Assembly (NCBI RefSeq): GCF_000208865.1
Contig: NC_018398.1
Location: 3,416,769 to 3,480,768 of the forward strand
Origin: Neospora caninum Liverpool
Taxonomy: Eukaryota; Apicomplexa; Conoidasida; Eucoccidiorida; Sarcocystidae
Direction of reading: 5' to 3'
DNA length: 64,000 bases
The translations under genes and the position numbers were made by a program. Below are positions 11,501 to 23,268 of this stretch, in pieces (position 1 is the stretch's first letter; each line of letters opens with the position of its first letter). The notes beneath the pieces are model-generated. The model was not told the DNA's origin and made no database searches. It worked only from the letters and a program-made list of their open reading frames with translations.

Positions 11501-14500
11501 AGCAGCAGCCACTAAGTGATGACGCACGTCGAAATGGGGGAAGCCTTCTTGCACACTCTCTGGAATGAGGCGGAGACAGGGACTGTGCCAGTCTTACCGG
11601 GGGAGTTGATAGGGGCACAAACCGTGTCAGGAATGCCGAATATGGTTCTGCGAACCTCTCCCTTGACTGCCTTCGTCACCTGCTGGCGTAGAATGGATCG
11701 CGCTGCCACTTCCGCGCACAATGGGTCAGTTGCCGCTTGTTCACTTCCCGTGTCGGAAGATCTCTCTGTCTCGGATGGCTGATTGTCGTCCGGATCGGGA
11801 GTGGCTGGTGGCGCTGGAGTGGTCGTGCTGGTCAAGAATCGTAACTTGACGTATCTCATAGCGGTGTTGATCTCAATGGTCGGTACCTGCATCGGGCAGT
11901 GAGTTCGTTTTACTGCTCGGGTGGTGTGACGCTCTCCATATCTCGGACTGATATTTCGTAAGATTCCTATCACACCCGAGGAGATATCGAGATGCATGTC
12001 CGCCAACAGTGCTCGGCCGGGCGTGCCTTGCCGGATGGGGTGCTTCAGCACGCTCATGGGAAAAAACGTGAAAAACTTTTGCAGAAGCTCCTTCAGACCC
12101 CGCGTGTCGCCGTAAAGAAAGGACGGGAGATTATTAACTCGAACTGTTGTTCGGTCTAAAGCGTAGTTGTGGTCGCCATCCAACGTGACTGCAAAAGAGA
12201 CAAGAGGTGGGCACGACCGCAATGCCTTCCAACGCACCATTTACACGACCGTCATTGCGAGTCAGCTAATGAGCATTCCAGCTCAAGTTCTGCCGCGTCG
12301 CAGCAGCAGTGGACCGCCCACAACTCGTGGAAATGCGTACACTCAGCAGCTTAAACACGCCTGGCGACTTCCCTCCCAAAGGGCTTAAGGGGCAAGAAGT
12401 CAACTAAGAAAGACACGCCTGGGGCAATCGGCTCCGCTTACATAAAAGTTCCCGGTCGATGACTTCGTAGGCACAGCGTATGACTGTGTTCGCGAGCCAG
12501 GCCAGCTGGCAGGGCTTGATGCGTGAGCGCTGGTATGACGCAATATATGCCAAGATGCGACGCTGGAGAAGATATTGATTGGTCAAAACTCTGGCTGGAA
12601 AACACCCAAGGCGCACAGTCAAACGCATAGTTCCCAGGGCCTGCAAAAAGTCTTTCTGTACCAAAAAACTGTGACCTGTTTTTTCCGTCCCGTTTCCTGT
12701 CTTTGTCTTCATAATACACCTTGGACTTTGGTAGGTGCCTCTCGATAAATAGCTTCCCGTGACAGTACAGGCGGCAAGTTCCAAAATGCATCCCCTCTAA
12801 GGACTCCCCTAGCGTCCGAGTCAGGTACAGCCAATGGGTCGTTACCCTCATCACTTTCAACAAGACGTGATTTCTCTGTTCCAAAACGTCGTCTGGTTCG
12901 CTCTCATGAGAAACGGTCCCTAATACTGTTAAGTATCTGCATTCAGATCACTGTGGGCGGGGATGAACTAGCGATGGTGGGCGACCGAGGAAAACGATGG
13001 TTCGCACAAGGTCATTGCATAACTGCAAAAGTAACCCAAGGACTTACGGTCACTTGAGACAAGGAAAGAAAGAGTTTTCGGAAGGGACTTCCTTTCGGAA
13101 GAGCTGAAGCGGGTCCAGTCTGTGGTGGCGCAGACTGAGCCAGCTACTTGAAACCTCCTCATCTCTTTTTCAATCATCCTTGCCAGCTCTCGTCTCCCAT
13201 CTGTAACGCACAGGAAAACCTCAGCACAGTCCGAACTCCGTTGATCTGACTAATTTGTTTGTGTCGCTTGCTGGTAAATTGCGGATGGAGGTGAGTTCCG
13301 CCGAAAGGCATTCACATTTACTACACGAAAACTATCAAAAGCCGCTGCGGTGCAGTTGATTACGTGGCTGTTGCCGGTGCGTGGACTCGACTACGAACAT
13401 ACAAGACCGAGTTCTTTGTGCTGCCGCTGGAAGCGCTGGACACACCTGGCCCTATCGTGGGGAACGTAGCTTCACCTCAGTCTTGTCTTTCCTCCCCAAA
13501 GCCTAATGCGCCCTCAATGACTTGCGCCACTCGTCACGATTGAATTGCGAGTCGCCGCAAACTGATTATTCATATGACGTACAGAGAATAGCGCAGCGCT
13601 GGAGATTATTGATAATGAGGCCGTGCAAGGAGTCGGATGTTCTGGTCATGTCCCATCTACTGAGCTCCGAAAAGAGGTTGACAAGCTGGCCACGGGCCTC
13701 TTGCGGTACTCTTGATACCAGCTCCTTTAGTCGCGTCACCCTCTCGTAGGCTAGATATTGCTGCATAGGATTACTTCCCTCCAATAAGCCCACGCGATGC
13801 GCCGCTTGAGGCAACTTGTACCGTTCGAGGTACGCCATTAGCTGCGCAACAACGAGACAGGTCACACTTTTTCTCATTTGGCAACTAATGCGTATGGTAA
13901 GCCTGCTTCAACCGTATAGCGGCCAAGAGGAGTGCTCATCCTCAAGCCTGAGCAATTGTTTTCCTGACGAGGAGTCGACGCTTCCCTTAGCGCTACTGTC
14001 GATAAAGTTGCGGCTGGGTCGTCGACGTGGGGTTAGCAACTTACAAAAATAAGCTCCGTAGTCTGATGTTGAGGTAGGTGAAGTTCAAGAGCGGGCCCAT
14101 TACTGCAACAGCATGAACACACACAATCGGGGTCCAAAATAATTGAATCGAATGAGTCGGCGTGCCGGGCGCCGTTTCTGAGAGAGGCCACCAAGTGGTG
14201 CATCCCTCATTGTTAAGCTCGTGCGCATGCCCGTTTTCACACCGAGCACAGCGTACACGCGAAACTTCCTTCGTGAGGCGAGGGAGCTATCGAGTCGAGG
14301 CGAAAGGCCGCCAGCACACGCCCCTCCTACACCCACGTAACCATGGTTACAAACTCGATGAATCTGTCAGCAGATGAATAGGAAGACACACGCTCAGTGA
14401 TACGTTTCAAGAAAAACCACTCCAAACAGATATCACCTACGGATAAGCATGAATGGTATGGCGTGCATACAACGTACTCTGCATCGCCAACGAGCGCTCT

Positions 14501-17088
14501 TGTGCCGAGGAGGAAGTTATGATAATCCTTTTGGGACATCATGAACTCTGTTGCCGCTCTCTCGTGAATCGAAGATGTCTTCAGGGCCGCGTCTGTGAGG
14601 TATAATTTCCAAGCGGGCTTGGACAGCTTCCACAAAAATACACAGAAAAATATCGGCCCCCCTGTGCCGCCTACAAGTGACAAACCACCTTGAACAAGCA
14701 TACTGATCTTTGAAGAGTTCTCGATGATGAAGGCCACCAGATCCCTAATTGCTTCTGTATATTCGATATAATAGCGGGCTGTCATCATCCACCACTGCAT
14801 GAAGTAGAATAGTCTCTCCCCGTAACCGGATACCTTGCCAAACAGCTTGAACATGCGGAGTTGCCTCACTGATTTCCGTAAGGCGTGGTCCTGTAAAGAA
14901 AGTCAGCATGCAGCATTGCTCCGCATTTAGTGGCTAACCGGATCGCTCACGCGCTTCCATGTGTCTGGTAACTACGCAAGAGTGAGGCGGCTATCCCCGG
15001 GAGAAGAAAACTTATTCTAAAATTGAAGCACGCAAACCTAACGCATGAGCAATGAATCTCATGATAGGCGACTCTTTCCCAACTTGCATCTCGTGGATGG
15101 CCTTACTCGAATACGGACACGCTTTTCTTGGAACAGTGATCGACCTGGTTCGGATCTATACCCGAAAAAAAAAGCCTTACCAGGACCCAAAGCCATGCAG
15201 ACCCAAACATCTCCAAGACATTCTTCACTCCCAGACTGGCGTACTCGAGCAGCAGGCGCAGAGAGGCAAAAAGAATCCGGTTCAATCCTTTCCATCTCCC
15301 ACTCCTCCAGGCCTCCTTGATGTCACTCTTGAGTTTGTCGCGAAGCTCTTTCTCACTGTTGGATTTCAGGTTCTGGTACATTGTTGCCCTGACGGCCTTC
15401 AGGGTTTGCGACTCCGGGGGAGCTTGCAACTCTCCTTCCGGCACACTACTGTCTTTGTCTACATCCTGAGACAGCTTGATTGCTTCCATATCCGCGGCAT
15501 CTGGGGTTTTCGCTTTCCTCTTTGCATCTGCAGGTTCCCCTCCTGGTACCTGAGAAATATCCGCGGCATCTTGCTCTGCCTTTAGATCAGCCCAAACAAG
15601 ACCGAACAGCTCAGTCTGCTGAGACTCAGACCGAGACGCAATGGATCGGGTCAATTGCACTCCTCGGATTCTAGTTCCCTCAGAAAAAGCAAACGACAAT
15701 ATATTAGTGATTGCACAAACGACAGCTATGATGCTGAGTGGGTTCGGGGCGACAACCACACTGGAAATGGAAAGCCCTAGAACGACAGTATTGAGTACGA
15801 AGAAAAACAACGGTAACATTCTCATGATCTGAGCGACCACCTTTTTTCCAAACATCTTTGTGTGAGCCCAGGCTCGAGACGCCATACGACGTAAAACAGT
15901 GTATGTCTTGGACCGTTGCTTCTTTACGTCACTATTCTTCTGGAATCTCAGCCACTTCATGATCTTCGTTTTTGCAACCGCAGCTCCTGTTCGAACGGCA
16001 CCGAATGCTCGTCCTAGTCTATGAAAAGTACGGCTCAACCACGATCGCTTCTGCGGCCGCGGCTGGAGGTCACGTGGTTTCAGTTTGGTGCAGACCTCTT
16101 GCAAGCCCGTTGCCAGCTGCACGTGGTCGGCATTCTGTGAGAGATCTCCCAAATTTGACCGTATCTGTTGAGCCTGTATTGCTGCCACGTCTTTGAGGTG
16201 GTACAGGAACTTGTCAAGCATTTTATCCGCTTTAGTGGGATCAAGCAATGTATCCATAGGCGTCTCCTGAGGCATCCTAGGGACGGCATCCTGCTTGTCA
16301 ACGGATGGACGGTCACTCGCCGGCAAACTGCCTTCGGGAGGAGACGCGGATACACTGGAAGGGCCCGGAAGATTAGGTTTGTCGATGTTTGAACCAAGCG
16401 ATGTAACGGCCGAAAACAGCGTATCTGCATCGATCGCCCCATCATTCTTTGATGACTGGAAATCAGAAGGCCGTATCTCCGGTGTGGCAGTTTGGGTAAA
16501 GCTTGGGCTGCTCGGAGAGGCCACGTCGCCACTGAGCTTTACAACGACCTTGTTTTTATCGAGCCCTGCTCTGGAAGAATCTGTATAGACAGGGGATGTT
16601 TTCCCTCTCTTAAAACGTGTTTCTGGTAACGTACCACCATACCTTCGGGGCTGCCGGTAACCAGCGATACGTCCCAAAGCGCCCTCACCCGACAACAGCA
16701 TTTCCTGGGCAGCAACATTCGGAGCGCTGCCCCTTCGGTGCTTGGCATCGGCTGATTGTACCGGCTGAAAAGTCGGATTCACCGGAAAGAGTTCTGGCCA
16801 GTCAGCGCTGTCGAACTCTGCCTCCTGCACCGGAAGGCCTTCTCCATATACCGAGAGGATATCGAGTTTGGGAACCTGTGGGGCTTGTTCCTCGAAGTTG
16901 CCTTGATGGTTCACCAACGAGTAAAACTTCAGGAGAGATGACGATGCGCTGAAGCGCCGGAGGCGTCTAGCATGGGCATGATTGACAAGGAAGTGACAGA
17001 CGGTTAGAATGACGCAGCATGCAGCTACTGCTGAAACTACTACATTCGTCAGACGGGTCTTCACGGACCCGGCTGAAGACTTCCCCAT
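5592..17088 (-). CDS. Large exon-dense membrane protein gene, family not recognised (3' end unresolved)
   Basis: Hand-built exons: 17088-15181, 14890-14351, 13841-13583, 13200-13048, about 12738-12442, 12188-11598 (continuing after a possible 38-base intron as 11559 to about 11443), 11144-10599, 10208-10080, 9744-9475, 9234-9027, 8560-8075, 7891-7701, about 7402-7100, and a candidate exon 5767-5592. Most junctions have GTAAG/GTGAG/GTACG donors and matching phase. The 9234-9027 to 8560 junction and everything below about 7400 are uncertain. ATG 17088 opens with a signal-anchor-like segment (residues about 15-35). A disordered Ser/Pro-rich region, a basic region and a double hydrophobic segment (residues about 430-475) follow. 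Later exons add more hydrophobic segments, for example a Cys-rich one in 9234-9027, and charged helices. The product exceeds 1,700 residues. I do not recognise the family. Secretion-pathway targeting and multi-pass topology are inferred. Confidence 0.65.
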
Positions 17089-20000
17089 GAGAAGTGGACA
17101 CCAACAAACTTTCTCTTGTGGACCGGCTTGTGCAACCAGACCGAGAAGCTCTTGGAATGCCAGTCTTGTTGGCTTGCACAGTAGTCATGGCCTCGAGAGC
17201 AACTGGCGAGTCCCTTGGCTGTTTAGTTCTCTCAACGAAGCAGCGATACCCCAGCTAGACATCGGATATTCGGCAGGCGTCGCGCGTTCGCAAGCAAAAT
17301 AAACCCTGGAAAGTCACATAATGGGTCTTAGAGGCAATTAATTGGTCGAGACACCACAGATTCCATATGTATGCGCAGACATCTGCCCGCCGCCCTGGGG
17401 TGCGACACGTAAGCAGAGGGCTTGGTGAGTCGCCCAGGTAGGTGTCTTGGTGGATATTTTTTATCCCCGCCTGGAGTGCTCCAGTTCCATTCACGAGCTT
17501 CTAGATGAAATAACGTAATCTTAGCCGCATTATCTTTGTAACGAACCCAAAAACACCGTTCAATTCTGCTGTCGATGTCAAGACTAGCGGGTCAAGTTTT
17601 GCTGACCTCGCCGGCTGACCGGATCACCGCGGGCGTCGACAGGAAACCAATGGTCTCTCGTGGTGTTTTCGAAAGCGCTTGCCGAAAGCCACACACGCAG
17701 TGCATGCTCTGCACAAGAAACGTACCGCGTCAAAACATTAAAACGGTCTGTTTGGGGTCCTCTTTGGTACTGTACATTGTTATTCCGCTCTTGCAATTCG
17801 CTTAATCCCAATTACGAGTAAGAAGGGTGCTGAGTCCGATCTCGGAAAATCCATACACAGGACGACACCTCGTTGCAGTTGTTCAGCGTCCGAAGGTGGA
17901 ACGCCCTTTTCAGGATAAGGCAAGACCCCCACAGTTTTCTCCTCGTCGCTCGGGCTGCTTCTACTAAACTGGAACACCGTCAGAATCGATCCGGGAATAC
18001 GCTGTTGTCCGTTGAAGTGTTGAGGCGTTATGTGGCTGACACGATGAGATGCGAGTAGATTGCTCGTCTCTGGCAGACGACAAGACAGCCCCCTGGCTCT
18101 ACAGGGATGTAGAAATGCGTGCCATGAGACAACAAAGGACGAGGGCCTTGCAGGGGAGCTGGGAAGCATTGTGACAAAAAGGCAACAATTCTGTGTGCCA
18201 CGGAGAGCTGGCAAGATGGGCAGGTGATGCTAGTATAACACCATTTATGCCACTAACAAGCCGTTTTTGGTCATTGCTTTCCTTCGTGAATTCCAGCGAA
18301 AATTAGTCCCATCAAAAACTCGCCTAAGGGAAGAAGAGTCCATTTACTGATTGGAAGCAAACCAAAGGAAGCCAGATCGTTTCCGGGGGCACTACCGAGA
18401 GTGGCTACGGACCGCTGCCGCTACATTGTGCTGACTTGCTTGTTTTATGATTGCAGGAGTGGAACAAATCTGGACAATATACACGCGGGTGTGGCTGGAT
18501 GATGTCCTTAACCGCCTGCCCCCTCCAAGAACCCGCAAACCACTAGACTCCTCGGTGTTACGCCTTGCCGAGGTGCCACATCGGCAGCTTTGACTTCCTC
18601 GAAAAAGCCTGAGCTGCAGTCCCATGCAGAGCTCTTCAAAGCATCCAAGCCCCTTTCAGTCTTCAAATCGACGTGTGCTCGGAGACATATAGTTGCTGAC
18701 AATGACTTCGTATCTGAAACCTGCCCATCGAGGACACTAAACAGAACAACCTACGAAATAACTCCATGGCTTACACCACTGAGTCCAGAATGACCTCGCT
18801 CCCTGACTTTTGAATGAAACAGTCTCCCGAGCCACGGAGATGGCCAATGGCGCGAAGGCGTAGTAGCAGGCGCCACCCTCCGTCTACGAATCTTGTTTCC
18901 GTCATGACAGACAACACGGCACAGAGAACTGCCACCACGAAGAACAGTGGCTTCAGCCTTAAATAGGGAACGGCCAAGCCGCTGCACCTATCCCTGACAA
19001 CTTGTCAGCGTGACCGGGCTCCAGACCGACTTCACATGGTCTCTTCGCATTTCGAAACGCTTGGACCAAATCGAGGTCAGCGCGATGCGCGAATACGAAG
19101 TCTGGGGACAACGAACGAATCGCAAATGCGGACGGCTGCCTGTGCAAAAACAAACGCGATGAGTGCTTGTTCGTGAAGTCGTGTTTCCGGTGTGTCTTCC
19201 CCCCAGCGAACTCGCAGGTCCATACCATGCGACGATGTGTGCTACGGTACCTAAATTGTATGTGTTGCATAACGAGGAACTTCGTAGGCAAGCTGCTTTG
19301 TAGTTTGAACACCACCGTGATCTTAACCACAGGATCTCTTGCAGGCCAGAGATCTCACACTACGGATAATCATTCCTGTCCGCCAACAGTGGGGCCACAA
19401 TGGTTTTGAGCGAGACATCTTCGGCCAGCAGAGCCGCCAGGGGGGAGAACCGAGCTGCGGTTTCCATTTTCCCCCTGTAACTTTCCTTCTGCAACCGTTC
19501 TACTGTGTCTTTTACTCTATCCATCGAAGCTGAATACCGCACAGTGCATCGGCTACAGTTGTCGGGCGCCACTGAGAGCTCGTAACAGGCAGGGCATACG
19601 GCAGCCCAAAAACAAACAGCACGGCACGCCCCCGCCGCTAAGTGGGAGCGAAGTTTGAAGGACTAGCGACGTCCTCTGCATAAAACGCGAGGATCCACCC
19701 TTACTGCAGTCACGCCAACGCGAAAGTGTGTGTGTGTGCGATCACAGGAGACAAACGCCCGGAAGAGGGCTAACATGTGTGAAGTCGAGTTGAAACGCAT
19801 ATTTCCCTCCGACATGGCTCCACTACTGAACAGGCAACGCGAGACCATCGAAGCTCGAGAAGACGATCTAAACCCTCTTTACTTATAGACACGAGTTGCT
19901 TTCGGAGGACCATGCCCCCGACAATAACAAGACTTGCCAGGTTCCCGATTTTACACATCCAAAGCCAACATGCTTGCGTAAGAGCATAAAAAAACATGAA

Positions 20001-20202
20001 TGATACCCCTTTTGGACGATGCGTTTTCTGTGAACGACAAAAGTGGGAGAAAGCACTCGCTCCTCCCGTTTTCTTCGTCACCCCAGCCCAGAAAAAGACC
20101 GATGTGCAGCGTCGCGTCCTAGCAAACATGTTCTACACAGCAGGCATGACAAAATTTGCGAGCGACGTCTCGTGGAAACCGGCATGAGCAAAAAATATTC
20201 CC
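17089..20202. other. Intergenic, promoter side of the large minus-strand gene
   Basis: About 3.1 kb with no supported gene. It should hold the promoter of the gene starting at 17088 and the 3' flank of H2A.Z. A TGCATGC core lies near 17701-17707 and a short TG run near 19728-19740. Minus-strand ORFs at 18959-19330 and 18751-18987 lack splice-compatible partners or motifs. Confidence 0.5.
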
Positions 20203-21787
20203 TTATTTCTTGGCCTTCTTCATCGGCTGCGTGGACGGCCCTTTAGTCATGAGCGACTTGTGAATGTGCGGGATGACACCACCACCCGCAATCGTGGCCT
20301 TGATCAAAGTATCCAACTCTTCGTCACCTGAGGGTACAAACATGAGGAACGGAACGATATCTATGGCCTGGTATCCAAGAACGAGTACAGAACCAGTCGA
20401 GCAGCTACTACACACGAAATCTACGCCAGATTATCCGTCAAGGTCTACCGGAATATGTACACACCGGCACACTTTGCTTTTCCTGGACTTCCCAGTTCAG
20501 CAATACCACACACTAGGCCAGGAACGGATGCACCGCGCAAATCACAGCCGAACGGTTAGTTTTCAGGCAAAAACAGCACCACCAGGAGAGTTGCGAGTCC
20601 ACAGCACATCGCTGCGTTCAAGTTTTCCTCAAATGTGTACATGTCTCGAATAGCTCTACCCTGTAGCGACACACACATCCAGTGGCTCTCGAGTCACCGG
20701 TCGAATGCACCAAAAGCCACGCACCTCTGATGGCAAGCTGCAAGTGACGGGGCGTAATTCTTTTCACTTTGAGATCTTTGCTGGCGTTTCCCGCCAACTC
20801 AAGAACTTCGGCAGTGAGGTACTCGAGAATGGCCGAAGCATACACCGCCGCTGTGGAACCGACACGACCTGCGTGCACACAAGCGTACACACAAGACAGT
20901 CCGTGCCAAACAGCAAAAGTGCTGCAAACAAAATGCCATATGAACACTCACGATCCACGCCTTGATGAACATGGACTGCAGAGCAGGTGTCTGTACTCGT
21001 GGCTGCATCACTTGCTGCACATACGCCAACAAACAGTCCTACATACATGCTCATGGTTACACCGTGCTCATGTACGAACACCTGAAGTGTGTGAACCCGC
21101 GTTGGTCTGTGTGTACCTCACGGGAGACTGAAAAAACATCTACGCCGACACGGTAGTGCATCCACAGTCGTGGCGATTCCGACGAGGGACACCTTTTGAC
21201 CCACATCACACGAGAACCGCATTGCTTTGCACGCCAGTGTGTCGCGGAGAAAGCCAACAGGTGCTCTACACGGTCGAGGAAAGGACACACAGACTAGACG
21301 CCGTCGAAAACTTCTGGGTCTGCCCACGTCTCGCGTCGTTTTACGGACCTCCCCCCCCGAGTAGCCAAGCCCCGACGAAAAAGACGCACATGCTTCTACA
21401 CAGAGCGCCGTTGCGGCAGAAAACGAAACTCGAAAGTCCGCCGCGGGTGCTAGAAAGGGGAGAGAGAGGCGGTCAGACACGGCGAGGTCTCGACCTGTCC
21501 ACGGTGGCTCGGAAGAGAAGTTTCTGTCGCTCGCGCCAGTTTCGTTCCAAAGCTTCCTTTTTTCTCTCTCTCTGTTTTGGTTTCTTACCTTCGGAACTGA
21601 TGCGGCTTTTCAGCATACGATGGACACGACCAACGGGGAACTGGAGACCCGCTCGGGCAGCCCGAGAGAGAGGCGCCTTCTTGCCTTTGCCGCTTCCACT
21701 CTTTCCCTTTCCTCCCTTTCCCATTCCACCAACCTTTCCGCCCACCTTTCCTCCGACCTTGCCGCCCACTTTGCCAGCTCCGTCCAT
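20203..21787 (-). CDS. H2A.Z: Histone H2A.Z
   Basis: Three exons: 21787-21589, 20868-20725 and 20327-20203, all joined in phase 1 (donors GAAG|GTAAGA and AGAG|GTGCGT; acceptors GCAG|GT and TCAG|GT). Product 155 residues. The tail has four KVGG-type repeats and Gly/Lys runs. The histone fold begins at [20 protein letters not shown] and continues with [40 protein letters not shown] and [18 protein letters not shown], the H2A.Z-type docking region. H2A.Z replaces H2A in nucleosomes at promoters and boundaries in the nucleus. The repeated Lys/Gly tail offers many acetylation sites. It faces RPL37A across a 1.5 kb shared promoter region. Confidence 0.97.
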
Positions 21788-23268
21788 TTTGAGTTCGGTG
21801 TGGAAAAAGAGAACACTCAGTCACGTGCCTGAGAAAATAGCTCTCGGAAAAAGACCGCGCAGACTCACGAAGGAGCGTGCAGATTGCAGATATTCTTCCC
21901 AGGCTACACACGCCGAAACAGTGCGACGAAATGCAAAACAGCTTCGTCGAGCACGACTCGCTTTTCAAGAACGAACTTTTAAATTGATGCCGTCAAAAAG
22001 ATATCCAGAGAGCCTCTTGGACGTGGTAGCCTCGTGCGTCGCACTAGTCCTGACACGCCGCATCTGCCGCGCACAGGCGGCGCAGCCACCCTCTCTCTCG
22101 TCTTTTCCGAACGATCTGCCCGCGGAACGGAGGAGGTAGTGGTGAAGACCGTGGGTGGTGCGGCTAGGTCCCAACGGCCGAACCAATCTGCGCAGCCTCG
22201 CGTCTCGTCGGTGTCCAACGCGCAATGCTGTCCACCGCAGTTTGCGTTTTCCCGGATTTTAAGCTCCGCAAACGCCCCCGAAATTACACCCGCAAACACA
22301 GACTGTCTGCCGCGTGTAGACAAAAAGACATTGTCTCTCCACAGACCACACGCAGCTTTGCGGTGGAGATCGGCCGTCTGAACGCTCGGCGCTGGCCCAG
22401 ATGTTTCAGGAGGCGTGTGTCGTGTGAGGCGTCTTGGGGGGATGCTTGGCTGCGGGATCGAATCACCGCCTCCAATCATTGCTGCAGTTCCTTCAGCCGA
22501 GTTTCGCCGCTCTCAATACGGCACAAAGCAGCCGATACACGACCTGAGAGACGCTCTGTAGTCTTGAAAGCGAAACGCACAAATCCAGGACCACAAAGTA
22601 GAGCCGAAACATCTAGACACCCCGGGAAGGCGGTACCACCTTGGAGGCATGCTTTTACGAAAAGGAACTGCGAGAACAATGTTTTGGCGAAACCCGAGCA
22701 GAGATCTGTTTGTCCCTGCCGAAGTCAACTCGAGCAACATCTCGACTGCGCCCAAAGCTTTCCGTTTGTGGAGCTGGTTCACTGAGTGCTCACGGCCGGA
22801 ACTGGCGAGGGAAAGTCCGCACGACCGGGGAAGGGAACATCTCCTCTGTGAGCTTTCTTGCCGTTACAGAACACATCATATCCAGAGAAACGCGTTCCGT
22901 CGTGCCTCAGCTTATTACTCGACCGTACTTTGAGGCTAGACGGCTTACAACAGGATTGCCTTATACACACATACCAGGTAGCAGCCACACAGGATCCTCT
23001 CGCGGCAAGCATCCGAATATAAGCCGGTGCACACCGACGCTGTTGTTTTTACAAGCCGAGGCCGACAGCTTTTTTTCGTTGATGGCGCACGCTGTGTCTG
23101 CTTGAATCTTCTGGGTAGAAAGCGAATGTGGGCTTCAACTTGCGCGCGCATGTTCGAGAGGGCGTGCGGTTCTCCGTTCCCTTACTTTTTCTTCGATTTC
23201 TCCTCGGCTTCTTTCGAACTTTCCTCACCTTTTTGAGGCCGTGAAGACTCCTCTTTCGTTCGAACACA
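21788..23268. promoter_or_regulatory. Divergent promoter region, H2A.Z / RPL37A
   Basis: About 1.5 kb between the start codons of two highly expressed genes read in opposite directions. A TRP-1-like element lies on the RPL37A side at 23013-23027. No coding region is supported; the long ORFs in it are Arg-rich and overlapping. Confidence 0.7.
23013..23027 (-). promoter_or_regulatory. TRP-1-like ribosomal-protein promoter element
   Basis: Read on the minus strand the 15 bases match the Toxoplasma TRP-1 motif TCGGCTTATATTCGG at 14 of 15 positions. It lies about 240 bases before the RPL37A ATG. TRP-1 was described in promoters of Toxoplasma cytosolic ribosomal protein genes, so placement next to one supports function. 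A partial TRP-2-like CGCATGT lies near 23146. Confidence 0.8.

Noticed and set aside
5592..17088. Idea that the large minus-strand gene is RON2 or a RON2-like protein
   Set aside because: Architecture (signal anchor, disordered N-terminus, late hydrophobic segments) is similar, but no RON2 C-terminal ligand loop could be found in any exon.
21156..22139. 327-codon plus-strand ORF covering H2A.Z exon 1
   Set aside because: Arg/Pro-rich shadow of the histone tail; H2A.Z on the other strand is certain.
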